This document shows, one piece after another, positions 41,970-48,057 of a stretch of DNA of 48,057 nt (positions are counted from its first letter, which is position 1; each line of letters starts with the position of its first letter). The notes under the pieces were generated by a model, which searched no databases, had not been told where the DNA came from, and worked only from the letters and a program-made list of their open reading frames with translations. The translations under genes were made by a program, and so were the position numbers. Source of the DNA: Nitrospira sp. bin75 (GTDB taxonomy: Bacteria > Nitrospirota > Nitrospiria > Nitrospirales > UBA8639); the NCBI GenBank assembly GCA_002238765.1, contig MPMZ01000017.1, forward strand, positions 1-48,057. Direction: 5' to 3'.

Positions 41970-43229
41970 ATGACGCCGACAAAGAAATCACCCAAGCGGC
42001 CCCAGCCGGACGTCAAGGCCGTCCTTCGCGAAAGAACGCGTGAAGTGGAAGTGCTGTATCGTATCAGTGAATCGATCAGCAGCACGCTCGATTTGGAAGC
42101 GGTTCTCAAACACATCGTGGAAATGGTTGTCGAAGTGACGAAGGCCGATTCCTGCTTGTTGTATCTCGTCTCCGAGAATCGGGACGAACTTGTTTTGCGA
42201 TCATCCAAGAATCCTCATCCCAAGCTCATCGGCCGAATCTCCGTGGGATTGGGAGAGGGGATTACGGGCTGGGTGGCGCAAGAAATGGTGCCGGTGGTCA
42301 TTCCTCGTCACGCGAGTGATGATCCACGGTTTAAATTCTTTCACAATCTTCCCGAAGACCGATACCAGGCGTTTGTGTCGCTTCCTATCGTGACCAAAGG
42401 CAGCGTCATCGGAGTCATTAACGTTCAACACAAGCGGGCGAGGCGATATCAGGATGCCGAACTGGCGCTGTTATCGACGATCGCGAACCAGGTTGGGGGC
42501 GCCATCGAGAACGCGCGATTGTATGACGAAATGAGGCGGCAAACGTTACAACTGGATACCTTGTCCCAGGTTTCGGAAACCGTGGCGTCCAATCGCGTGA
42601 TCGAGGAAGTACTCCAATTGATCGTGATGACGACGGCGCAGATGATGGATTCGACGATCTGTTCCCTGATGTTGGTTGATGAGGAGAACCAGAAATTGCA
42701 TATTGCGGCGACCCAGAGCCTGAGCGAAGCCTATCGCCGGAAACCTCCGCTCAAGATCGGCCAGAGTATCAGTGGGCTGGTGGTCAAGGAACAACGGCCG
42801 ATTTACGTTTCGGACGTGAAGAAGGAAAAAGAGTTTTTCTACCAGGATTTAGCCAAACGGGAGTCGTTGTGTTCGTTATTGTCGGTGCCCATGATGAGCA
42901 AGGAACGGGTCATTGGCGTGCTCAATACCTATACCTCCACGTTGCATGCGTTTGACGACAAGGAGATCAAAATTATGCAAGCCATTGCCAACCAGGCAGC
43001 GGTCGCCATTGAGCATACTCGTCTCATGGAAAAATCATTTGAAATGCAGGAAGCCCTGACCGTCAGAAAACTCGTCGAACGAGCCAAGGGGTATCTCATG
43101 CATTCTCGTAAATTGTCGGAAGCCGACGCGTTCAGGTTGATCCAGCGTCAAAGCATGAACATGCGAAAGTCCATGCGGGAGATAGCCGAGGCCATTATTC
43201 TGGCTGGAGAATTGGAAGGCGGGGATTAG
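41970..43229 (+). CDS. GAF-GAF-ANTAR regulatory protein
   Basis: The 419-residue cytoplasmic protein has two GAF sensor domains, about residues 38-186 and 205-352. A C-terminal ANTAR domain spans about 361-415 (VRKLVERAKGYLMHSRKLSE, ending in three short helices). ANTAR domains bind paired RNA hairpins and prevent transcription termination, as in AmiR, NasR and EutV. GAF domains often sense small molecules, nitric oxide or redox. The ligand and target RNA are unknown here. The ATG at 41970 is chosen because upstream in-frame codons lie inside a dispersed repeat. No sensor kinase is adjacent. Confidence 0.85.
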   Translation: MTPTKKSPKRPQPDVKAVLRERTREVEVLYRISESISSTLDLEAVLKHIVEMVVEVTKADSCLLYLVSENRDELVLRSSKNPHPKLIGRISVGLGEGITGWVAQEMVPVVIPRHASDDPRFKFFHNLPEDRYQAFVSLPIVTKGSVIGVINVQHKRARRYQDAELALLSTIANQVGGAIENARLYDEMRRQTLQLDTLSQVSETVASNRVIEEVLQLIVMTTAQMMDSTICSLMLVDEENQKLHIAATQSLSEAYRRKPPLKIGQSISGLVVKEQRPIYVSDVKKEKEFFYQDLAKRESLCSLLSVPMMSKERVIGVLNTYTSTLHAFDDKEIKIMQAIANQAAVAIEHTRLMEKSFEMQEALTVRKLVERAKGYLMHSRKLSEADAFRLIQRQSMNMRKSMREIAEAIILAGELEGGD

Positions 43230-43232
43230 GCA

Positions 43233-43264
43233 GGACCAACGATCATGGTTCCTTCCTTTCTTTC
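43233..43264 (+). terminator. Weak terminator-like hairpin after the ANTAR gene
   Basis: GGACCA (43233-43238) can pair with TGGTTCC (43246-43252) with one bulged base, followed by a pyrimidine-rich run with several T residues. It would end transcription just after the stop at 43229. The T-run is interrupted by C residues, so strength is doubtful. Confidence 0.3.
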
Positions 43265-43269
43265 TTCCG

Positions 43270-44235
43270 TCATCCTCGACCCCCCTTGTTGTACTGTCCC
43301 GTGTGATTCTGGAGGAGTTGCAAGGGCGTCTGATAGTTGAGGCACTTTAACCGCGTCCGATTATAATTGTCCACGAACCGCGTGAGAAACGCGTTCCGCT
43401 CGGCGTGGGTCCGAAACCGATTACGGCAATGGGGCCGAAGCGGTGGCTGACTCTGGAAGGCCTCGCTCAACCGCCGGTTAAAGCGTTCGACCATCCCATT
43501 CGTCTGCGGATGATAGGGCCGGATCAGCCGATGCTTGATCCCATGCGCCTGGCACACCCGGTCCAGGCGATGCGTCCCGCTCGGCTGCCCCGCGGGGTTG
43601 CCTTTTTTGTGCACCGCAAACCGATCAGTCAATGCGCCATCGTTATCGGTCAAGATGGTGTGCACTTTCTGGGGAAACGCGGCCAGACATTCTTCCACGG
43701 CCTGCGTCACCATGGCGGCGGTCCGCCGGGCCAGCACCTTGATCCAGACATAGCGGGTGGCGCGGTCAATCGCTACGAACACATAGCTGGGCTGCTTGGG
43801 TAATTTACTTAACACTTTCAGATCCAGATGAATGTAGCCGCAAGGGGTTGCCGCGAACCGCTCCACCGGCGGCGCGTCGGGGGCGACGGGGGGCAACCGG
43901 GCCACGCCCAGCCGGACGAAGCAGCGATGGATGGCGCTGCGACTCAAGCGGGGCGTGCTGCAGCGGTTCATGACTTCCGTGACATCGTCGAGGGACAACC
44001 GCAACTGGGGGCGCAATTCGGCGATGAGGGCTTCCGGCTCGGGGGAGGTGCGGGCATGGAGCTGGTGCCGAACATGAGAGCCGTCATGGCCCCGACCGGC
44101 CCGCTTCCATTTATAGACGGTGGTGACGGCCACCCCGAGTTCGCGGGCCAAGGCCGCGGCGCTTTTGGGGGCGGTCTGGATGTAGCGCCGGGTGGCGGGG
44201 GTGGTGCGAGCTAACTTATGCCATTTGATGTCCAT
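43270..44235 (-). CDS. IS481-family transposase
   Basis: The 321-residue protein has an N-terminal helix-turn-helix (ALARELGVAVTTVYKWKRAG, about 28-47) and an RVE-type catalytic core. The DDE residues are placed at D138 (YIHLDLKVLSK), D197 (TILTDNDG) and E250 (YHPQTNGMVERFNRRL), so it appears intact. The ATG at 44235 has AGGAG five bases before it on the minus strand. The last codons, for KGGRG and the stop, lie beyond the left inverted repeat in host DNA, so the coding region depends on the insertion site for its stop. Confidence 0.93.
   Translation of the reverse strand: MDIKWHKLARTTPATRRYIQTAPKSAAALARELGVAVTTVYKWKRAGRGHDGSHVRHQLHARTSPEPEALIAELRPQLRLSLDDVTEVMNRCSTPRLSRSAIHRCFVRLGVARLPPVAPDAPPVERFAATPCGYIHLDLKVLSKLPKQPSYVFVAIDRATRYVWIKVLARRTAAMVTQAVEECLAAFPQKVHTILTDNDGALTDRFAVHKKGNPAGQPSGTHRLDRVCQAHGIKHRLIRPYHPQTNGMVERFNRRLSEAFQSQPPLRPHCRNRFRTHAERNAFLTRFVDNYNRTRLKCLNYQTPLQLLQNHTGQYNKGGRG
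43286..43304. repeat. IS481 terminal inverted repeat, transposase 3' end side
   Basis: TTGTTGTACTGTCCCGTGT matches the complement of 44297-44315 perfectly over 19 bases. It also encodes, on the minus strand, part of the transposase C-terminus (HTGQYNK). Confidence 0.88.
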
Positions 44236-44296
44236 GGGGCCTCCTGGGGTGGACATAGGCAATCCCGCGCATGATCGCATCAGAGTCTAGGTAATG

Positions 44297-44315
44297 ACAC
44301 GGGACAGTACAACAA
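44297..44315. repeat. IS481 terminal inverted repeat, transposase 5' end side
   Basis: ACACGGGACAGTACAACAA is the exact reverse complement of the repeat at 43286-43304. The transposase start codon lies 62 bases inside this end. Confidence 0.88.
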
Positions 44316-44366
44316 AGGAGGGGAAGGAGTTGCAGGTCGGATCAGCGAAGAGTCATCCGACAGGAG

Positions 44367-45380
44367 CTAATTTTCCGGGGCTTCGACGATGTGGTTTTCA
44401 AAGCGGGTACAGCCCTCGGCCAACAACCGGTTCGTCAGCATTTCCCCGGGCCATTCGATCGGCAGGTCCGCCGTGAAGACCCAGACGTCCGGCGAAGTCC
44501 AGATCGGGCCGTGGTCTTCCGGCAAATCAGGGTCGAACAGATCCGTCCAGACGGGCATATAAACCCCGTTCCCACATTGCGTATGCAAATGAACAATAGT
44601 CCGGCTCCTGACAGGAGGATCGAGATCATGCCAGACCGCCGCCGTCTCATCAGCCAGTCGATGCAGTCTCACGGCGTTCTGCGCGTCGAACATGCCGTAC
44701 GCGGCGTACACCGGCACCTCCAACATATTCGGCGCCAGGGCAATTTCAGGGCATTGAGCCATCAAGCCTCGCAACAGGGTTTCCCGTTCTTTGTCGGGGA
44801 TGGTCTCCGGGAGGGACGAATCTTTCGCACCGATTAATTCAAACAGCAAAAATGCCGTTGACTCGACGGGAGGATGCAGGCGAGCGGTAACGGGTTGCCG
44901 GCGCTGGGAACCGGCCATGCAGGACAAATGGTCGTGGAGCTTCTGAAGGGTTAAAAAATCAAGCGTCGTATCCGTCAGCAATCGTGGTTCGACCGTCACC
45001 ACGGTTCCCGGCGGAACGTGCAAACATTCCCGCAGTAATTCCGCGGTTTTTTCCGGATGAATCTTCAAGCCAAGGGGCGCGGCCAAATTCGCCTGCAGGG
45101 ACAACTCAATCGCGCCCAAAATAGCATAAGCCGGGTCGTCATCATGATCACTCTCAATCAACACCGAGCACGCGGCTTCCGCCAACAGGTCAAACAACCA
45201 CTCGGCCATTTCCTCGTCCAGCGCCGCCAACACGGTGAGGACGTCGTGCTCGCGGTCCTGTTCGAGCAGCGCCTGCAGGACTTCAATGGCGAGTTCGGAA
45301 TCACCGTGATCGTGCCGGCGGGCATTGATCAAATGAATCAGGTCTCGCGTTAACGGGTCCGGACGATACCAACTGGACAT
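44367..45380 (-). CDS. Orphan acidic protein of unknown function
   Basis: I do not recognise this 337-residue protein. It has no signal peptide or membrane helix, so it is probably cytoplasmic. The N-terminal half is helical and acidic (LAALDEEMAEWLFDLLAEAA, then a DHDDDP patch near residue 77). The C-terminal half has several Trp and looks beta-rich (RTIVHLHTQCGNGVYMPVW, IWTSPDVWVF). The ATG at 45380 has no strong ribosome-binding site. It runs opposite to its neighbours, just beyond the IS right end, with a 306-base divergent gap to the next plus-strand gene. Its codons look like ordinary host genes. Confidence 0.75.
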   Translation of the reverse strand: MSSWYRPDPLTRDLIHLINARRHDHGDSELAIEVLQALLEQDREHDVLTVLAALDEEMAEWLFDLLAEAACSVLIESDHDDDPAYAILGAIELSLQANLAAPLGLKIHPEKTAELLRECLHVPPGTVVTVEPRLLTDTTLDFLTLQKLHDHLSCMAGSQRRQPVTARLHPPVESTAFLLFELIGAKDSSLPETIPDKERETLLRGLMAQCPEIALAPNMLEVPVYAAYGMFDAQNAVRLHRLADETAAVWHDLDPPVRSRTIVHLHTQCGNGVYMPVWTDLFDPDLPEDHGPIWTSPDVWVFTADLPIEWPGEMLTNRLLAEGCTRFENHIVEAPEN

Positions 45381-45686
45381 GTGCGGAGTTCGGATTCGAC
45401 GTCTGCTAAAATTTCCTGCCCGCCCCAGCCAAGGAACGGCAACTCGAGGGGCATCCTTTTGTTGCGTCGCCTACGGAATGCATTCTGCATACGGTGAATC
45501 CGATATGCAACCTCTTTTCTCGCACAACCGGATAGGCGCGATGTCTCCGTCGTATCTCAACGAGACGCCGCTTCTCGTTCATGCATTCCTGCAGGCCGAA
45601 AACACGGCAGTCCGGCGCGCCCGGCGGCACGTTCATCCACGCCCTCACGTCCTTGCCCCGGTTTGACATGCTTGAAGGTGAGTGGT
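45381..45686. other. Divergent intergenic region without a clear gene
   Basis: This 306-base gap separates the minus-strand orphan gene from the plus-strand SH3-like gene. No RNA gene, repeat or convincing terminator is seen. Short open frames on both strands lack recognisable similarity and ribosome-binding sites. TTGACA at 45663-45668 with TATGAA 17 bases later is promoter-like, but the -10 box overlaps the downstream ATG at 45687. Confidence 0.5.
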
Positions 45687-46205
45687 ATGAAAATCAGTAT
45701 TGTGGCCACAGACCAAGACCTTGATTTCGACGATGAATTGGAAGACTTCGACGACCCACGTTATAGACCACCTCGGCGCCGTTGGTTTCTGATCTTCCTG
45801 CTCATCCTGTTGGGCGTCGGGACGTGGTACGTCGTGACGGATCCGGAGCGACGGTCTTTCGTGATCCGAATGATGCCCGACACGGTGCTTGTCACTCTCG
45901 GAATAGATACTGAAGAGCCTACTCCTGAACACGAGCACGACGTCCCATCGACGCCGACCGTCCCTTCCCTTCCGGCTTTTCACGAAGGGCAGCATGTCAC
46001 CGTGGCGATGAAGGAAGGTCGCCAGGCTCGCTTCCGGTTGCGGAATGAAGCAGAAGGCGAACAACTGGGGCCTTTGGTGAAAACCGGCGACGTCCTCACG
46101 ATCATCGACGGGAGTTTGATCAAGCAGAAGTGGACGTACTTCGTACAAACAGAGGCCGGAGAGTCGGGATGGATTAAGGAAGTATACCTTCAACCGCAAT
46201 CATAA
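45687..46205 (+). CDS. Membrane-anchored SH3-like domain protein
   Basis: The 172-residue protein is predicted to lie in the inner membrane with its C-terminus outside. A very acidic cytoplasmic N-terminus (DLDFDDELEDFDD, about 12-24) and a Pro/Arg stop (RPPRRR) precede one membrane helix (about 35-55, FLIFLLILLGVGTWYVV). After a Pro/Glu linker, residues about 100-168 resemble a bacterial SH3-type domain (VTVAMKEGRQARFRLRNEAE, then TEAGESGWIKEVYL). Such domains often bind cell-wall material. The function is unknown. The ATG at 45687 has GAAGGTG seven bases upstream; GTG at 45702 is an alternative. Confidence 0.7.
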   Translation: MKISIVATDQDLDFDDELEDFDDPRYRPPRRRWFLIFLLILLGVGTWYVVTDPERRSFVIRMMPDTVLVTLGIDTEEPTPEHEHDVPSTPTVPSLPAFHEGQHVTVAMKEGRQARFRLRNEAEGEQLGPLVKTGDVLTIIDGSLIKQKWTYFVQTEAGESGWIKEVYLQPQS

Positions 46206-46228
46206 GTTGCAGCCAAGTTCCCACGCAG

Positions 46229-47113
46229 ATGCCCACCGTCACGGACGCCCACTCCTATTGCACCCAAAAAACCAGAGATAGCGGGAGTAATTTTTACTAT
46301 TCATTTCTGTTTTTACCCCGTCCCCGCCGGGAAGCCATGTATACCGTGTACACGTTGTGTCATGAGTTGGACGCGGCCGTGGATCATCCCCCTGACGGAG
46401 TGGACCCATGCGACCAACTTGCGCAATGGCGCCGGGAAATCGAGGCGGTCTATCAAGGCATCCCGCAATATCCGGTGACCATCAGTCTTGCGGACCACGT
46501 CCCCAAGCTGGGCATTCCCCAGGACTATTTTCAGGAACTGATTGCCGGCATGGAAATGGATCTGACGATCAGACGGTATGCCACCTTCGACGATCTCTAT
46601 CCGTATTGCTATCGCGTGGCATCGAACGTCGGATTGATCTGTCTGAAAGTGTTCGGAACCATTGACCCTCGCGCGCGGGACTATGCCGTCAACTTGGGCG
46701 TGGCCTTTCAACTGACCAACATCATGCGCGACATCGGAGCCGATGCCGACCGCGACCGGATTTACGTGCCGCAGGAGGACCTGGCCCGGTTCGGCTGTTC
46801 CGAAGAACAGATTTTGTCCAAGACCTCGTCGCCCCAATTCTTTCAACTCATGGAATTCCAGGCCGACCGGGCTCGCGACTACTATCGAAAAGCCCAAACC
46901 GTGCACGACGCCCTTTCAGCGGCCGACCGCCAATCCTTGCTGGTCGCGGAAATCATGCGCGACATCTACTTCAACCTGTTAACCCGTATTGAACAAACGC
47001 GATTTGCCGTATTCTCTTCCCGCATTCGCGTCCCTCCGCTTCATCGTCTGATACTCGCCTTATCGGCGTGGGCACGCCGGTCATTCCAAAACCGTGTGTC
47101 CCGTCGCGCGTAG
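46229..47113 (+). CDS. hpnD: Squalene/phytoene synthase family protein, probable presqualene diphosphate synthase HpnD
   Basis: Enzymes of this family join two prenyl diphosphates head to head; HpnD makes presqualene diphosphate for hopanoid synthesis. The 294-residue sequence has the first Asp-rich motif DAAVD (48-52) and the second, NIMRDIGADADRDRIYVP (about 164-181), plus SNFYYSFLFLP near the start, a variant of the SFYYPFLLLP segment. CrtB-type phytoene synthase is a possible alternative. Partners hpnC and hpnE and squalene-hopene cyclase are not in the window. The ribosome-binding site is weak. Confidence 0.8.
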   Translation: MPTVTDAHSYCTQKTRDSGSNFYYSFLFLPRPRREAMYTVYTLCHELDAAVDHPPDGVDPCDQLAQWRREIEAVYQGIPQYPVTISLADHVPKLGIPQDYFQELIAGMEMDLTIRRYATFDDLYPYCYRVASNVGLICLKVFGTIDPRARDYAVNLGVAFQLTNIMRDIGADADRDRIYVPQEDLARFGCSEEQILSKTSSPQFFQLMEFQADRARDYYRKAQTVHDALSAADRQSLLVAEIMRDIYFNLLTRIEQTRFAVFSSRIRVPPLHRLILALSAWARRSFQNRVSRRA

Positions 47114-47159
47114 GGCGTCCCTGGTGGCATCAGGCCCCAAGGGTCACGTCGCCCTAAAA

Positions 47160-47188
47160 TTGACATCACGGGTCCCTCTTCCTATGAT
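47160..47188 (+). promoter_or_regulatory. Sigma-70 promoter for the uracil-DNA glycosylase gene
   Basis: A perfect TTGACA (47160-47165) stands 17 bases before TATGAT (47183-47188), which matches the -10 consensus at five of six positions. Transcription would start at about 47194-47196, two to four bases before the ATG at 47198, so the mRNA would be nearly leaderless. Confidence 0.7.
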
Positions 47189-47197
47189 GCCATTTCT

Positions 47198-47809
47198 ATG
47201 TTGCTCGCCGACCTCTGTGAATCACTACGCAACTGCCGGCAATGTCGCCTGGCTTCCGGACGGACGCAGGTCGTGTTCGGGAGCGGGAATCCGGAAGCCT
47301 CGATCATGTTCGTGGGGGAAGCCCCGGGGTTTCACGAGGATAAGCAAGGAGTGCCGTTTGTCGGCGCGGCGGGAAAACTCCTGACGGAATTATTGGAATC
47401 GGTCGGGCTGTCCCGGTCCCGGATTTACATTGCCAACGTCATCAAGTGCCGTCCTCCCCAGAATCGCGACCCCGCCCCCGATGAAGTTGAGACGTGCAAA
47501 CCGTTCCTGCTCCAGCAGATTCAATTGATCAAACCGCACTTGGTGTGTTCCATGGGGAACTTTGCCACTCAAACCCTGCTGGAAAGAAAAGTGGGGATCA
47601 CCAAGGTGCATGGGCAAACGTTTGAATTAGCGGAATTTCGACTGTTTCCGCTGTTCCATCCCGCCGCGGCGCTCCACAACGACCGTCTCCGGCCTCAGCT
47701 TCAGGAAGACTTTCAAAAACTAAAACGGCTCCTGGACACCATGGCGGTTCCACGGCAGGAGCCGGCGACCCCGGCAAGCACCCAACCCGTCCAAATGGAT
47801 TTGTTTTAG
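47198..47809 (+). CDS. udgA: Uracil-DNA glycosylase, family 4 (iron-sulfur type)
   Basis: This base-excision repair enzyme removes uracil arising from cytosine deamination. The 203-residue protein has four Cys (13, 16, 84, 100) spaced as the 4Fe-4S ligands of family 4 enzymes. The motif GEAPGFHEDKQGVPFVG (about 40-56) and the HPAAAL segment (154-159) carry active-site residues. The C-terminal tail after about residue 175 is variable and ends QMDLF. The start ATG has almost no leader behind a good promoter and no Shine-Dalgarno sequence; the Cys ligands require a start at or before this point. Confidence 0.93.
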   Translation: MLLADLCESLRNCRQCRLASGRTQVVFGSGNPEASIMFVGEAPGFHEDKQGVPFVGAAGKLLTELLESVGLSRSRIYIANVIKCRPPQNRDPAPDEVETCKPFLLQQIQLIKPHLVCSMGNFATQTLLERKVGITKVHGQTFELAEFRLFPLFHPAAALHNDRLRPQLQEDFQKLKRLLDTMAVPRQEPATPASTQPVQMDLF

Positions 47810-47859
47810 CCCCGCTGCCGAATAACGCCTTCGACTATCTCGATCTACGATGATAGACG

Positions 47860-47930
47860 CATTTTTGGTGCATTTATGTGCCATTTATATACTTTTTAGA
47901 TTCATTTTTGACTCTTAATGATACATTTTT
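47860..47930. repeat. Helically phased CATTT tracts upstream of the last gene
   Basis: An AT-rich stretch contains five CATTT units beginning at 47860, 47871, 47882, 47903 and 47924, spacings of 11, 11, 21 and 21 bases. Another T-tract sits at 47893-47897, close to the missing phase. Phasing with the DNA helix suggests intrinsically bent DNA or a row of protein sites just upstream of the promoter at 47950. The base composition drops sharply in GC compared with the preceding genes. The rest of 47810-47940 holds nothing recognisable. Confidence 0.5.
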
Positions 47931-47949
47931 GGGGAATTATCCTTTTAAC

Positions 47950-47978
47950 TTGACAAAGGGATAGACTTCTGATAGACT
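47950..47978 (+). promoter_or_regulatory. Sigma-70 promoter before the terminal partial gene
   Basis: A perfect TTGACA (47950-47955) stands 17 bases before TAGACT (47973-47978), a four-of-six -10 match. Transcription near 47985 would leave a short leader containing the AAAGGAG ribosome-binding site (47994-48000). Confidence 0.65.
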
Positions 47979-48008
47979 CCGAGCATGGTCACGAAAGGAG
48001 TCTAGCAG

Positions 48009-48057
48009 ATGAAAAAACGCAAAGCCACTACGTTAAGCCTGTTCCAGTTGACTGAGA
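48009..48057 (+). CDS. Start of an unidentified gene (partial)
   Basis: Only 16 codons are present, reading MKKRKATTLSLFQLTE before the window ends. The ATG stands eight bases after a strong AAAGGAG site and behind a good promoter, so it is very probably a real gene. The basic N-terminus and the AT-rich, repeat-containing upstream region hint at a mobile-element or transferred gene. A transposase of the IS1595 type is one guess, but the sequence seen is too short to say. Confidence 0.6.
   Translation, partial: MKKRKATTLSLFQLTE

Larger units (their letters stand above)
43286..44315 (-). mobile_element. IS481-family insertion sequence
   Basis: The element is about 1.03 kb, bounded by 19-base inverted repeats TTGTTGTACTGTCCCGTGT at 43286-43304 and its complement at 44297-44315. 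It encodes one DDE transposase on the minus strand. The inner ends starting TGT (43290) and ending ACA (44311) may be the true tips. No clear target-site duplication is visible beside either end. It separates the ANTAR gene from the orphan minus-strand gene. Confidence 0.88.

Noticed and set aside
43280-44325. Target-site duplication flanking the IS481 element
   Set aside because: The flanking bases on the two sides (CCCCC and AGGAGG) do not match as a direct repeat; the TTGT/ACAA bases belong to the inverted repeat.

Overview
This window is a housekeeping core from a Gram-negative (diderm) bacterium. The lipopolysaccharide-transport genes lptC, lptA and lptB, the type IV pilus genes, sigma-54 and a hopanoid/squalene-type prenyl synthase all point that way. 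The EF-Tu sequence, the gene order and an intergenic palindromic element of a type I associate with Nitrospira suggest the Nitrospirota (Nitrospira or a close relative). That assignment rests on recollection, not on a search.

Layout. 1-126 is the 3' end of one tuf copy, followed by a long palindromic repeat, rpmG, tRNA-Trp, secE and nusG. Next come rplK, rplA, rplJ/rplL, rpoB and rpoC (1453-11971). The str cluster rpsL-rpsG-fusA-tuf (12073-16445) has its own strong promoter. The complete S10, spc and alpha clusters run without interruption from rpsJ to rplQ (16458-32017) and include secY, adk, map, infA and rpmJ. A second block (32201-39556) carries lptC-lptA-lptB-rpoN-rapZ and then pilM-pilN-pilO and a PilP-like gene. 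It is followed by aroC, aroB and a GAF-GAF-ANTAR regulator. The right end is accessory: an IS481-type insertion sequence, an orphan acidic protein on the minus strand, an SH3-like membrane protein, an HpnD-type prenyl synthase, a family 4 uracil-DNA glycosylase, and the first codons of an unidentified gene behind a well-formed promoter. Only the transposase and the orphan gene lie on the minus strand.

The most unusual observation is at 2770-3702. The genes for ribosomal proteins L10 and L7/L12 are in one reading frame with no stop codon between them, so a 310-residue L10-L12 fusion is predicted. A strong internal ribosome-binding site before the L7/L12 ATG could also supply free L7/L12. This would be an economical way to build the ribosomal stalk, in which one L10 binds several L12 copies.

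Other points worth following are: a non-canonical switch I in EF-Tu, beside a normal one in EF-G; a tuf gene with extreme G-ending codons that switches to C-ending codons in its last 15 codons; two divergent copies of a long palindromic repeat inside the ribosomal gene cluster; a transposase whose stop codon lies outside its own inverted repeat; a nearly leaderless uracil-DNA glycosylase gene; and helically phased T-tracts before the last gene.
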